64,000 nucleotides of DNA from NCBI RefSeq assembly GCF_019443285.1, contig NZ_CP080327.1:2600001-2664000 (forward strand). Reading direction: 5' to 3'. Numbering within the stretch: the first letter of the stretch is position 1; every line of letters begins with the position of its first letter. The stretch comes from Aquisediminimonas profunda (GTDB lineage Bacteria > Pseudomonadota > Alphaproteobacteria > Sphingomonadales > Sphingomonadaceae). This document shows positions 1 to 9,197 of the stretch, piece after piece. Below the pieces are notes generated by a model. The model did no database searches, had not been told where the DNA came from, and was given only the letters and a program-made list of their open reading frames with translations. The position numbers and the translations under genes are program-made.

Positions 1-1726
1 AATGTTGTGAACCTCTGCCCACACGCCCACGAAGCTGATGCAACTGAGCCAATCCGAAGCGCTCTGCATTTTCGATAATCATGAGCGTCGCATTGGGAAC
101 GTCCACTCCGACCTCTATGACTGTCGTTGCCACGAGAATGGCCAGCTCGCCGCTTTGAAAGCGCTGCATCATGGCATCCTTGTCAGGCCCCTTCATGCGG
201 CCATGAACGAGTCCGATCCTGTCACCAAATCTTTGTCTGAGAGATTCAGCACGGGCCTCGGCAGCGGCTCGATCACTTGTTTCATTTTCTTCTACCAGTG
301 GACAAACCCAGTAGCCCTGGCCGCCAGCTGAAATGTGGCGCGCCAAGCCATCGACAACTTCCGCAAGTCGTTCGACGGACATGACGCGAGTGTCAATCGG
401 CTGGCGTCCAGGTGGCATTTCGTCGAGACGGCTTATGTCCATCTCGCCATAATGTGTGAGTGTCAGCGTTCGCGGAATGGGTGTTGCAGTCATGACAAGC
501 AAGTGAGGCGGTGCCTCCGCCTTCTGGGTGAGTAACAGCCTCTGCGCGACCCCGAAACGATGCTGTTCATCAATGACGGCAAGCGCGAGTTTCCTGTATG
601 AAACAGCCTCCTGGAAAATGGCGTGAGTACCAACAAGAATGTGGATCGAGCCATCCGCGAGCCCCATCATGGTCGCTTCGCGGGCGCGTCCCTTGTCTCT
701 CCCGGTCAGAATTGCGACATTGACCGGAAGGCCGGCGAGCTGGGTACGCAGTGTCTCATAATGCTGACGGGCAAGAATTTCCGTTGGAGCAAGCATTGCA
801 CCTTGTGCGCCGCATTCCGCTGCAATGAGCAGCGCGTGCAGCGCAACCAGTGTCTTGCCGGACCCAACATCGCCCTGCAGCAGGCGCACCATGGGCGTCT
901 TCTGCGTCATATCACCTTCAATTTCGCTGATGCTCCGCCGCTGTGCAGCGGTCAGCTGATAAGGAAGCTTGAGCATGGCGCGCAGGCTGCCGTCCCCTGC
1001 AAGTGCCATCCCCCTCCGCCTGCGCGATGATGCGCGCACAAGCATCAGAGCAAGCTGGTTTGCAAAGAGTTCATCATAGGCAAGTCGATCGCGAGCAGCG
1101 GAATCCGCCGGGTCTTGATGGATGGATTTCAACGCCGATAGCCAGCTTTGCCAGCCACGGCTGTCCAAGAAGCTGGACTCAATCCATTCCGGCAGAACCG
1201 GTGCTCTCGGCATCGCCTGTGCGACCAATTGCCCCAGCCTGCGAGATGTCAAACCTTCCGATAGCGGATAAATGGCTTCGGTCTCGGGAACTTTGGAGCT
1301 CTCTCCAGGCAGAACGATATGATCGGGGTGAATGATTTGCCGTTCCTGCCCGTAGAACTCGAGCTTGCCGGATACCAATCGCTTTTCGCCGAGCGGCAGT
1401 TGCTTGCGCGCATAACCACTTCCGCCCCCAAAAAAAGTCAACGTCAGCACATCGCCGTCGCAATCTGTTGCGAGCACCCGAAATGGCCCTCGAGCACCGC
1501 CTTGGCGATATTGAAACGGTGTCACTTCAATGCTGATAATCGTGCCGTCTTGCGCCTCATCGAGTCGGGCAACATTGCGTCGCTGGACACTACCGGTGGG
1601 CAAATGGAAGAGCAGGTCGATAACACGCGACAAGCCGAGCTTCGCCAACGGTTTGGCGATCGCAGGGCCAATGCCTTTCAGCACTTCGATCTCGGCAAAG
1701 AGCGGGTTGAGCAATTCCGGGCGCAT
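1..1726 (-). CDS. recG: ATP-dependent DNA helicase RecG (partial, C-terminus beyond window)
   Basis: RecG is a branch-migrating helicase that remodels stalled forks and Holliday junctions in the cytoplasm. I read the minus strand from an ATG at 1726 (MRPELLNPLFAEIEVLKGIG) without a stop to base 2, giving about 575 residues; the family is near 690, so roughly the last 110 are outside. The N-terminal wedge/OB region is followed by Walker A (LLQGDVGSGKT), a DEQHRFG box, TATPIPRT, and motif VI (QLRGRVGRG) at the very edge. All helicase motifs visible are intact. It is divergent from sdhE, with about 75 bases between the two starts, as is usual in sphingomonads (recalled, not computed). Confidence 0.96.
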   Translation of the reverse strand, partial: MRPELLNPLFAEIEVLKGIGPAIAKPLAKLGLSRVIDLLFHLPTGSVQRRNVARLDEAQDGTIISIEVTPFQYRQGGARGPFRVLATDCDGDVLTLTFFGGGSGYARKQLPLGEKRLVSGKLEFYGQERQIIHPDHIVLPGESSKVPETEAIYPLSEGLTSRRLGQLVAQAMPRAPVLPEWIESSFLDSRGWQSWLSALKSIHQDPADSAARDRLAYDELFANQLALMLVRASSRRRRGMALAGDGSLRAMLKLPYQLTAAQRRSISEIEGDMTQKTPMVRLLQGDVGSGKTLVALHALLIAAECGAQGAMLAPTEILARQHYETLRTQLAGLPVNVAILTGRDKGRAREATMMGLADGSIHILVGTHAIFQEAVSYRKLALAVIDEQHRFGVAQRLLLTQKAEAPPHLLVMTATPIPRTLTLTHYGEMDISRLDEMPPGRQPIDTRVMSVERLAEVVDGLARHISAGGQGYWVCPLVEENETSDRAAAEARAESLRQRFGDRIGLVHGRMKGPDKDAMMQRFQSGELAILVATTVIEVGVDVPNATLMIIENAERFGLAQLHQLRGRVGRGSQH

Positions 1727-1801
1727 GTCTATCAGGTGCCTCCTTAAACCAGCCGGCCACACAGTTCAAAATGTGCGACCGGCCAATTGCTGTTGGACCC
1801 G

Positions 1802-2068
1802 ATGGACCGCGACATTCGCCTCAAACGTCTCAAATTCCGTGCGTGGCATCGTGGCACGCGAGAGGCTGACATGATGATCGGCGGCTTTTTCGATGCCCAT
1901 GCGGCTGCGTGGAGCGATAGCCAGTTGGATTGGTTCGAAGCGCTTCTTGAAGAGCAGGATGTCGACATCATGGCTTGGGGGCTGCGCGCCCTCCCCGTGC
2001 CTGAAATTTGGCAAGGCGAAATGATGAACGCGTTCCAGCGGCTGGATTTCATTGCACCGGCTATCTGA
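1802..2068 (+). CDS. sdhE: SdhE/YgfY-type FAD assembly factor 2
   Basis: Small protein (88 residues from the ATG at 1802) of the succinate dehydrogenase assembly factor 2 family, which promotes covalent FAD attachment to SdhA. The family signature is clear: RLKRLKFRAWHRGTREADMM with the RG-x-x-E/D surface, then a helical body ending in a conserved FQRLDFI tail. A TTG at 1787 is in frame and would add five residues, but the family normally starts next to the DRDIRLKRL segment, so the ATG is preferred. The stop is one base from the mfd ATG, so the two are very likely co-translated. Confidence 0.93.
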   Translation: MDRDIRLKRLKFRAWHRGTREADMMIGGFFDAHAAAWSDSQLDWFEALLEEQDVDIMAWGLRALPVPEIWQGEMMNAFQRLDFIAPAI

Positions 2069-2069
2069 A

Positions 2070-5000
2070 ATGGAAACTCTTCCCCGTATCCTTGCGGCCA
2101 AAGGCCCATTTGTGCTTGCTGGCGTGCCCGCTGGATTTTTGCCCTGGTTGCTGACTGACCTGGCGCGTGCCGCCAAAGGACGAGCCATATACATCGCCGC
2201 TGATGAAGCCGGAATGCGAAGTGCGGCGGATACTGCGCATTATTTCGCCCCGGAAATCGAGTTGCTTTCATTTCCGGCCTGGGACTGTCTGCCCTATGAT
2301 CGGGCTTCGCCGTCTCTGAGGGTAACATCTGAACGGCTGGCCTGCCTTGCAGCCCTCCAGCGCCCCCGAACTGCCCCACAGTTGCTCATCACCACGATCA
2401 ATGCCGTCACGCAACGCACGTTGACGCCGTTTCGCATTCGCCAGCTTTCCGCACTTCTCAAGCCGGGTGCACGAATAGACCGCGATCAGTTGGCGAGCTT
2501 GCTGCAGGCAAATGGATATGTCCGCAGCGATACCGTCGCCGACGCCGGGGAGTTCGCCATACGGGGAAGCCTGGTCGATCTCTTTCCGTCTGGCGAGCCC
2601 CTCGCCCTTCGGCTCGATTTTTTTGGTGACGAGATCGAGAGCATCCGGACATTTGACCCGGCGGATCAACGCACAGTGGGACGTGTCGAGCAATTTTCGC
2701 TCCTCCCGGCCTCCGAATCCCTTCTGGATGAAGATGGGATCAAGCGCTTTCGCAGCCGCTATCGCGAGACTTTCGGCGCAACCGCGACCGGCGATCCACT
2801 CTACCAAGCAGTCTCTGAAGGGCGCAGGCTTGCCGGAATGGATCATTGGCTGCCGCTGATCGAAGAACGGATGACGACATTTTTCGATCATGTCGGTCCA
2901 GACTGCGTGATCGTGCGCGATTCTGGCGTACCCGCAGCGGCACAGGCACGCTTCGAAGCAATCAATGACTACCATACCAATCGGGTGCGGGCGCAGAGCA
3001 GCGATCCAGGCAGCTATCGTCCTTTGGCGCCGGACGCGCTCCATCTGTCCGACAGCGAATGGGAGGTTACCGTAAAGGAACTGCCTGTTCACCTGACTTC
3101 CCCTTTTTCCGAGCCAGCATCTGATAGCGTGATTGATCTCGGCGTCTCGGCAGCCCGAGATTTTGCTGCAGAACGGACCCAGGGTGCCAACATCTACGAA
3201 GCGGCAGTGACGCATATTGGCACGCAGCGGCGTGAAGGCCGAGGCGTCATCCTCGCGTCCTACACCGGCGGATCACGCGAGCGCTTGAAAGGCTTGCTTG
3301 CGGATCACGGACTGTCTGGTGTCGAGCCGGCGGAAAATTGGCAGAGGGCACAGGCAATTGCCGCTGGAGGACAGACCGCGCTCGCGGTCTTGCCGCTGGA
3401 TCACGGATTCACGACTGCCGATCTGGCTGTCCTGACCGAGCAAGATCTGCTTGGCGACCGGCTGGTGCGTCGAGCCAAACGTCGAAAAAGCGCCGATGCG
3501 TTCTTGAACGAGCTCGCAACACTGACGCCTGGGGACCTTGTGGTCCATACGGAGCATGGGATTGGTCGCTATGACGGCTTGACGTCAATTCCGGTGGGAA
3601 ATGCACCGCATGATTGTGTTGCCCTGACCTATTCAGGCGGCGACAAGCTTTACGTTCCGGTTGAGAATATCGATGTGCTTTCGCGCTATGGCAGCGAGAG
3701 CGAGGGCGTTGCGCTCGACAAGCTCGGCGGTATCGGCTGGCAAACGCGCAAGGCGCGGATGAAGGATCGCATCCGCGAGATTGCGGGCGAGCTCATGGCA
3801 ACCGCCGCTGCCCGAGCCTTGCGATCAGCAGACGTGGCAGCCCCGGATACGAGTGCCTATCCCGCCTTTGTCGATCGGTTTCCCTATGATGAAACGGATG
3901 ACCAGGACCGCGCCATCAACGATGTGATCGAAGATCTGACAGCCGGAAAGCCGATGGACCGGCTCGTCTGTGGCGATGTCGGCTTTGGAAAGACCGAAGT
4001 CGCATTACGCGCGGCCTGCATCGCCGCAATGGCTGGCATGCAGGTCGCCCTAGTGTGCCCAACGACGTTGCTCGCCCGTCAGCATTTCAGCAATTTCGTT
4101 GAACGATTTCACGGATTCCCTATCAAAATCGGGCGCTTGTCGCGTCTCGTTCCTGCAGCCGAAGCAAAAGCATGCCGCGTAGGCCTGGCCGATGGCACGG
4201 TCGACATCGTCATTGGCACCCATGCCTTGCTAACCAAGGGCGTGGAATTTAAACGGCTCGGCCTTGTCATTGTCGATGAGGAACAGCGCTTCGGTGTCGT
4301 CCACAAGGAACGGCTCAAGACACTCAAGACAGACGTTCACATGTTGACGCTGACCGCGACGCCAATTCCTCGTACATTGCAGATGGCGATGTCGGGCCTG
4401 AAAGAATTGTCGGTCATCCAGACGCCGCCGGTCGATCGTCTGGCAGTCAGGACCTATGTCATGCCCTGGGATCCTGTCGTGCTGCGTGAAGCGCTGCTGC
4501 GCGAGCACTATCGTGGCGGACAGAGTTTCTTTGTGACCCCCCGTGTCGCTGACCTGCCCGATATCGAGGAATTCTTCCGCGAGCATGTACCCGAGCTCAC
4601 GTACGTCGTCGCCCATGGTCAAATGGCTGCTGGCGATGTCGAAGATCGCATGTCTGCCTTTTACGACCGTAAATACGACGTCCTGATTTCAACAACCATC
4701 GTGGAAAGCGGTCTCGATATTCCCAGCGCCAATACGATGATAATTCATAGGGCGGACCGTTTTGGACTCGCCCAGCTTTATCAACTTCGCGGGCGCGTCG
4801 GCCGCGCAAAGATTCGTGCCTATGCCTATCTCACGACACCGCCGGAGCGGATCATGACAGAGACAGCAGAAAAGCGTCTCAAAGTCTTGTCGGATCTCGA
4901 TAATCTTGGTGCCGGTTTCCAGCTGGCCAGTCATGATCTCGATATTCGCGGAGCCGGAAATCTGCTGGGTGACGAACAGTCGGGCCACATTCGGGAAGTC

Positions 5001-5531
5001 GGCTTTGAACTTTACCAATCAATGCTCGAAGAGGCGATCCTCGAGGCAAAGGCTGGCGGTATTGCTGAGGCGCGCACTCGCGATCTTTCCCCACAGATTA
5101 CCGTCGATGCACCGATCCTCATTCCAGAGGACTATGTGCCAGATCTCGACTTGCGCATGAGCCTGTACCGCCGGATCAACGATATGGAATCTGCCCAAGA
5201 ACTTGAGAGCTTTGCAGCAGAACTCATTGATAGATTTGGAAAACTTCCTGAGTCAACCGAAAACCTGCTGACCGTCATGAATATCAAGCTTAATGCCCGA
5301 AAGGCCCATGTTGCTAAGATTGATGTGGGGCCGCGCGGCGCGCTGGTCAGCTTCTGGAACGACAGCTTTCCAGACATTGCCGGATTGGTTGCCTATGTCG
5401 AGAGGCTTGGCGGGACAGCAAAGCTGCGGCCTGATAGTCGACTGTCCATCTCACGCGCATGGAGCGACCCGCGAGCAAGACTCAACGGCATTCTCCAACT
5501 CTCGCGCGGTCTCGCCAGGATCATGGGCTGA
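2070..5531 (+). CDS. mfd: Transcription-repair coupling factor Mfd
   Basis: Mfd displaces RNA polymerase stalled at lesions and recruits UvrA for transcription-coupled excision repair. From the ATG at 2070 it is 1153 residues, the normal family length. Order: UvrB-homology N-terminal module; RNA-polymerase interaction domain in the middle (segment following LTPGDLVVHTEHGIGRYDG); RecG-like translocase with Walker A GDVGFGKT near residue 635, DEEQRFG near 735 and TATPIPRTLQMAMSGL; QLRGRVGRAK; C-terminal TRCF domain with the LRMSLYRRI segment. An in-frame TTG at 2052 lies inside sdhE and is less likely. No truncation or unusual substitution seen. Confidence 0.97.
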   Translation: METLPRILAAKGPFVLAGVPAGFLPWLLTDLARAAKGRAIYIAADEAGMRSAADTAHYFAPEIELLSFPAWDCLPYDRASPSLRVTSERLACLAALQRPRTAPQLLITTINAVTQRTLTPFRIRQLSALLKPGARIDRDQLASLLQANGYVRSDTVADAGEFAIRGSLVDLFPSGEPLALRLDFFGDEIESIRTFDPADQRTVGRVEQFSLLPASESLLDEDGIKRFRSRYRETFGATATGDPLYQAVSEGRRLAGMDHWLPLIEERMTTFFDHVGPDCVIVRDSGVPAAAQARFEAINDYHTNRVRAQSSDPGSYRPLAPDALHLSDSEWEVTVKELPVHLTSPFSEPASDSVIDLGVSAARDFAAERTQGANIYEAAVTHIGTQRREGRGVILASYTGGSRERLKGLLADHGLSGVEPAENWQRAQAIAAGGQTALAVLPLDHGFTTADLAVLTEQDLLGDRLVRRAKRRKSADAFLNELATLTPGDLVVHTEHGIGRYDGLTSIPVGNAPHDCVALTYSGGDKLYVPVENIDVLSRYGSESEGVALDKLGGIGWQTRKARMKDRIREIAGELMATAAARALRSADVAAPDTSAYPAFVDRFPYDETDDQDRAINDVIEDLTAGKPMDRLVCGDVGFGKTEVALRAACIAAMAGMQVALVCPTTLLARQHFSNFVERFHGFPIKIGRLSRLVPAAEAKACRVGLADGTVDIVIGTHALLTKGVEFKRLGLVIVDEEQRFGVVHKERLKTLKTDVHMLTLTATPIPRTLQMAMSGLKELSVIQTPPVDRLAVRTYVMPWDPVVLREALLREHYRGGQSFFVTPRVADLPDIEEFFREHVPELTYVVAHGQMAAGDVEDRMSAFYDRKYDVLISTTIVESGLDIPSANTMIIHRADRFGLAQLYQLRGRVGRAKIRAYAYLTTPPERIMTETAEKRLKVLSDLDNLGAGFQLASHDLDIRGAGNLLGDEQSGHIREVGFELYQSMLEEAILEAKAGGIAEARTRDLSPQITVDAPILIPEDYVPDLDLRMSLYRRINDMESAQELESFAAELIDRFGKLPESTENLLTVMNIKLNARKAHVAKIDVGPRGALVSFWNDSFPDIAGLVAYVERLGGTAKLRPDSRLSISRAWSDPRARLNGILQLSRGLARIMG

Positions 5532-5617
5532 CTCCCAAAAATGGCTAGCGCCATGACACGAAGGGTTTTACTGGCGACAATCACAATTCCAGAATTCAGC
5601 TCAGGAGCTCAACCAAG

Positions 5618-6064
5618 ATGGCCGACACGCTTACCTTTACACTTGAAACGGGTGACGTCGTCATCCAGCTCCGCCCCGACCTTGCTCCCGGCCACGTAGA
5701 GCGGATCACTGAACTCGCCAGCGAAGGCTTTTACGACGGCGTGGTTTTCCATCGGGTTATTGACGGTTTCATGGCGCAAGGGGGCGACCCGACCGGCAGT
5801 GGCATGGGAGGCTCCTCGAAACCTGATCTCCCAGCCGAATTCAATCGAGAGCCGCATGTGCGCGGCGTTTGTTCAATGGCGCGCTCGTCCAACCCGAATA
5901 GTGCAAACAGTCAGTTTTTCATCTGCTTCGATGATGCGCGCTTCCTGGATGGCCAATATACTGTCTGGGGTCAGGTCACGTCCGGTATGGAGCATGTTGA
6001 CGCCCTTCCAAAGGGTGAGCCGCCGCGCAGCCCTGGCAAGATCATCAAAGCAACCGTCAGCTAA
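5618..6064 (+). CDS. ppiB: Cyclophilin-type peptidyl-prolyl isomerase
   Basis: Cis-trans prolyl isomerase of 148 residues with no signal peptide, so probably cytoplasmic. The cyclophilin core is evident: VVFHRVIDGFMAQGGDPTG with the catalytic Arg, GMGG loop, NSANSQFFICFDDA, and a WGQVTSGMEHVD segment. The short loops match bacterial PpiB forms rather than periplasmic PpiA. SD-like GGAG lies upstream at about 5603-5606. Its stop codon (TAA, 6062-6064) overlaps the stop of the convergent LysR gene in a shared CTAA. Confidence 0.93.
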   Translation: MADTLTFTLETGDVVIQLRPDLAPGHVERITELASEGFYDGVVFHRVIDGFMAQGGDPTGSGMGGSSKPDLPAEFNREPHVRGVCSMARSSNPNSANSQFFICFDDARFLDGQYTVWGQVTSGMEHVDALPKGEPPRSPGKIIKATVS

Positions 6065-6939
6065 TCCGATAGGCTCACAAGCCAGTCATGAAATACCCTG
6101 ACTGGCTCTAGCTGCAAGGCACGCGGACGACAGACAAACCAATAGCTGTAAGGGCTTTCGACATCCACGTCGAACATCTTGACGAGCCGCTCATCATGAG
6201 CGTCGTCAAGATGGCTCTGGTGCATGAATGCTATGCCCAGCCCTTGCGCGGCAGCCTCAAGCATAAGTTGGCCCGAATCAAAGTGATCGATCGCGGCCGG
6301 TTCGAGATTCTTGATCTTCAGGGCATTCCGCCACGCATCAAATGTGTCGGGCATTTCCCGATGGATCAATACGGTCATTTCGGAGAGCTGTTTCGGATCC
6401 TTGATCGCGTGAGGGCCCTGCAGCAACCGACGTGCCCCAATTGCCAGGACAGTGTTCCTGTCCAGCCGTCGCGCGTAGAGTGCCGGATCGATTTCGCGTG
6501 ACAGTACGATTGCGGCATCAAGCCCATCTCCGAGGCGGGCAACTCCATGTGCAGCGGTGTCGACGTCAATGTGCAGAGACGGGTGCTTTTCGCGCAGATC
6601 TGCCAACCTTGGGAAAAGGCGCTGCGCCGCAAAAAGCGGCAGCACACCGAGTCGAAGGCGCATGACCGGGCTTGGGCTTGTAAGTGTCTCAATGGCATCG
6701 GTGAGGGAGTCCAGAATTGGACCAACAAGATGCATCAACTTTTCGCCATCTTCATTGGCGACAATTGCCTGGTGGCGACGATCGAACAAGGGCCGCCCGA
6801 CAAAACGCTCAAGCGATTGGATTCTTCTGCTCAAGGCAGGCGAAGAAAGCGCGAGTTCCTCTGCTGCAGCCTTGACAGAACCGAGGCGGGCAACATGCAC
6901 AAATGCCTCAACTCCAGCGAGAGACGGCAAACGACGCAT
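6061..6939 (-). CDS. LysR-family transcriptional regulator
   Basis: A 292-residue LysR regulator: winged HTH at the N-terminus (VARLGSVKAAAEELALSSPA followed by LSRRIQSLE and VGRPLFDR), linker helix, then a periplasmic-binding-protein-like effector domain from about residue 90. Start ATG at 6939. The target is not obvious because the divergent side carries no protein gene close by, only the palindrome at 7018-7036 and a candidate small RNA. The GcvA-like layout (IESPYSYWFVCR near the C-terminus) suggests amino-acid or organic-acid sensing, but this is a guess. Confidence 0.9.
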   Translation of the reverse strand: MRRLPSLAGVEAFVHVARLGSVKAAAEELALSSPALSRRIQSLERFVGRPLFDRRHQAIVANEDGEKLMHLVGPILDSLTDAIETLTSPSPVMRLRLGVLPLFAAQRLFPRLADLREKHPSLHIDVDTAAHGVARLGDGLDAAIVLSREIDPALYARRLDRNTVLAIGARRLLQGPHAIKDPKQLSEMTVLIHREMPDTFDAWRNALKIKNLEPAAIDHFDSGQLMLEAAAQGLGIAFMHQSHLDDAHDERLVKMFDVDVESPYSYWFVCRPRALQLEPVRVFHDWLVSLSD

Positions 6940-7017
6940 AGGTTATTCTCCACATGAAGACGCATCTCTATAGTCTGCAGTTGCAATATTTGCAATTACG
7001 GTTTTTCATTTCGCAAT

Positions 7018-7036
7018 TGCACAATATTATTGTGCA
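7018..7036. promoter_or_regulatory. Perfect 19-bp palindrome, likely operator
   Basis: TGCACAATATTATTGTGCA is a perfect inverted repeat with a single central base at 7027. Two further TTGCAA hexamers lie at 6981-6986 and 6990-6995 on the LysR side. The position about 80 bases upstream of the LysR ATG and immediately upstream of the candidate small RNA makes it a good candidate for an operator. A T-N11-A core as used by LysR proteins can be drawn inside it. The binding protein is inferred, not shown. Confidence 0.55.
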
Positions 7037-7039
7037 GTG

Positions 7040-7116
7040 CAAACAAACTAGGCCTTTCAGGCATCCTCTCCTATCAAACTTTCAAGGGTCGGTTCCTCGG
7101 AACCGGCCCCTTTTTT
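7040..7116 (+). ncRNA. Candidate trans-acting small RNA (suhB/mmgR-like architecture)
   Basis: A gene-free + strand stretch runs from an unpaired pyrimidine-rich anti-Shine-Dalgarno-like segment (CATCCTCTCCTATC at 7062-7075) through ACTTTCAA straight into an 11-bp GC-rich hairpin and six Ts. No reading frame precedes the terminator on this strand, so it would end an independent transcript. The layout resembles the short alphaproteobacterial RNAs of the suhB/MmgR type, which carry CU-rich unpaired motifs before a terminator of this shape; this comparison is from memory. The 5' end is not determined, and 7040 is a guess. Confidence 0.4.
7086..7116 (+). terminator. Rho-independent terminator
   Basis: Stem 7086-7096 (GGGTCGGTTCC) pairs with 7099-7109 (GGAACCGGCCC), one G-U pair, very tight loop, followed by TTTTTT at 7111-7116. 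It terminates + strand transcription. The only upstream + strand candidate is the putative small RNA, since LysR and the MFS gene are both on the minus strand. Confidence 0.8.
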
Positions 7117-7160
7117 ATGCCCTGCAAGGCAAACCGAGCGCAAAACGCCCCCTGCCCTTT

Positions 7161-8480
7161 TCAAAGATCGGATTGGGCAGATTCGGCTTCGGCGCTCAAG
7201 AGCAATCGCTTGCGAACATAGGGAATCATCAGGAGCATGACACCAGCTGCAATAAGAAACGGCAGCGGCCTATAGACTTCATAAAGCACGACCCCGATCG
7301 ACGGTCCCAGGACAAACGAAGCGCCGTTTATTGCGGTTACATGCCCGGCAACAAGGCCCTGCAGCTTCCGCCCAACAGCGAGCGAAGAGCCTGCCGTGAA
7401 TGCAGGCCGCGTGAATCCGAACCCCATCGAGGAGAGCGAATATCCCGTCGCAATCCCATATAGACTGGTGGCACCCGATGTCGCGACGAGGCCGAATGTC
7501 GCAAGCCCGATACCAGTAATCATCATAGTCCGCGGCGACAGATTGAGCAGTGGAATGAGGCCCCATTGCACAAGCAAGGATGCCCCCGCGCCCGACATCA
7601 AGACAAGACCGATGGATTGCTGCGTTGCGATTTCCGTGACAGCCAGATGCAACCGGTCAATAACGAGGAACCCCATTGCGGCGCCTGTCATGGCTTGAGC
7701 ATGTCCCATGATAAGTCCGGCTAACATCCAGGGCCAAATTCGCGGATCGCGAAGCTTGAGCTCTCCGTCGACGCGCTCTGCCGTTGCGCCGGTCACGCTG
7801 GCACCGGTCGGCGCTCCACCCAGCGAAGGATAGGACACATTGGCACCCCGCGCATCGCTCATAACCGGCTCATCGGTATCCGGAGGCAACCAGCGCGTGG
7901 CCGCTATTGCGGTCAAAAGGCCGAACACGGCAAATATCATTGCAGGCCCAGAGAGGCCCACCACGGGAAGCACGAGATATGGCGCAATTGCAGGACCAAG
8001 AATGGTGCCAAGCCCGAAGGCAGAGCCGAGCATGGTCAACGCCTTGACCCGTTCTTCGCGACTCGTGCGCACCGCAATGATCGCTTGCGCTGCCGGAGGT
8101 GCTGCCGATCCGAACAAACCATAAATCACTCTGGCGCTGATCACCGATATCATCGTGGTGATCGGGCCAATCCAGCCCAGGAGCCCGGCGAGGAGAATGA
8201 ACGCCACGAGCGTAATCGAGAAAGTGAAACCGGAGATCCCCAGAATCACCATTGCACGCCGGCCATGCCGATCAGATCTGCGCGCCCAAAATGGCGCTGC
8301 GAACACCCAGACGAGCGCTGATACGGAAAACACCGTTGCAATAACGCTATCGGGGACCTGCAACGAGCGCCCAATCGCCGGCAGGACGGACTGCAGCGCA
8401 GTATTTCCAGCCCCGGTGATGAGCATCACCATGAAAAGGATCGCGAAATCGCGTCCGACACTGGCCTGATTCGTCTTCAC
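7161..8480 (-). CDS. MFS transporter (drug:H+ antiporter type)
   Basis: Inner-membrane major facilitator of 439 residues with about 12 hydrophobic segments. The first half has the loop 2-3 signature (FWARRSDRHGRRAMVILG) and GTILGPAIAPYL, an antiporter-type motif C, typical of tetracycline/multidrug exporters. A hydrophilic central loop spans about residues 200-245. The start codon at 8480 reads GTG. It ends just after the candidate small RNA terminator on the opposite strand. Substrate unknown; resistance or metabolite efflux are both possible. Confidence 0.88.
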   Translation of the reverse strand: MKTNQASVGRDFAILFMVMLITGAGNTALQSVLPAIGRSLQVPDSVIATVFSVSALVWVFAAPFWARRSDRHGRRAMVILGISGFTFSITLVAFILLAGLLGWIGPITTMISVISARVIYGLFGSAAPPAAQAIIAVRTSREERVKALTMLGSAFGLGTILGPAIAPYLVLPVVGLSGPAMIFAVFGLLTAIAATRWLPPDTDEPVMSDARGANVSYPSLGGAPTGASVTGATAERVDGELKLRDPRIWPWMLAGLIMGHAQAMTGAAMGFLVIDRLHLAVTEIATQQSIGLVLMSGAGASLLVQWGLIPLLNLSPRTMMITGIGLATFGLVATSGATSLYGIATGYSLSSMGFGFTRPAFTAGSSLAVGRKLQGLVAGHVTAINGASFVLGPSIGVVLYEVYRPLPFLIAAGVMLLMIPYVRKRLLLSAEAESAQSDL

Positions 8481-8579
8481 TCTTTTGCGTTAGGGATGAT
8501 AGTGGCTCAGCGGAAGCCATTTGCGGCTTGCCAAGAGCACCTCCATTTGCGAACGCGAATAACCGTTAACCTTCCCGGG

Positions 8580-9197
8580 ATGTTCATGACCGCCCCTTCT
8601 GCCGGATTGACTTCGAAAATGCGCGTTCGCCGGTGGCTCGGGCCGTGGGCAATATTTTTCAAGGGTTTTATCAAGCACCCGGTTATGGTCGGGTCGATCA
8701 TTCCTTCAACCGATACGCTCATTGCGCATATGCTGAGCCGGGTTGAGTGGCACAATACCCGGCTTTTTGTCGAATATGGACCAGGTGTGGGCACTTTCGC
8801 GCCTCATGTCCTCAAGCGCCTCTCTCCGGATGCCACCTATGTAGCCATCGACACCAACCCGGACTTCATCGAATATCTATCTGCCACCATAGCAGACAGT
8901 CGCTTTCGCCCTATTCTCGGGTCCGCTGCAGACGTCGAGCAGATCGTCCGCGATAGTGGCTTTGATCACGCCGATTATGTTTTGTCCGGACTGCCGTTCT
9001 CTACCTTGCCAGCGGGTGTCGGGCCCTCAATTGCGGCGGCAACTGCGCGCATTTTGCGTCCTGGTGGCGCCTTTCTCGTTTACCAATTTCGCGCCAAGGT
9101 CCGTGACTTCATTGATCCCTATTTCAAGCGGATCGATCAAGGCATGGAGTATTGGAATGTTCCGCCCTGCTGCCTCTTCTGGGCATGGAAGGACTAG
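8580..9197 (+). CDS. PmtA-like phospholipid N-methyltransferase / class I SAM methyltransferase
   Basis: A 205-residue SAM-dependent methyltransferase. The segment FFKGFIKHPVMVGSIIPS, the SAM loop EYGPGVGTF, the acidic VAIDTNPDF strand, LSGLPFSTLP and the ending WNVPPCCLFWAW match the layout of Rhizobium-type PmtA, which methylates phosphatidylethanolamine on the way to phosphatidylcholine. An rRNA dimethylase relative is the alternative. The ATG at 8580 is chosen because upstream in-frame residues look non-coding; ATG 8586 is also possible. Its stop shares a CTAG with the stop of the convergent cardiolipin synthase, which supports a membrane-lipid role. Confidence 0.75.
   Translation: MFMTAPSAGLTSKMRVRRWLGPWAIFFKGFIKHPVMVGSIIPSTDTLIAHMLSRVEWHNTRLFVEYGPGVGTFAPHVLKRLSPDATYVAIDTNPDFIEYLSATIADSRFRPILGSAADVEQIVRDSGFDHADYVLSGLPFSTLPAGVGPSIAAATARILRPGGAFLVYQFRAKVRDFIDPYFKRIDQGMEYWNVPPCCLFWAWKD

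Noticed and set aside
1-1747. Several + strand frames in the first 1.7 kb
   Set aside because: They are shadows of recG on the minus strand, which shows helicase motifs right up to the window edge.
2268-3215. Long antisense frame (315 codons) opposite mfd
   Set aside because: It lies wholly inside mfd, which has continuous family motifs; the antisense frame shows no recognisable domain.
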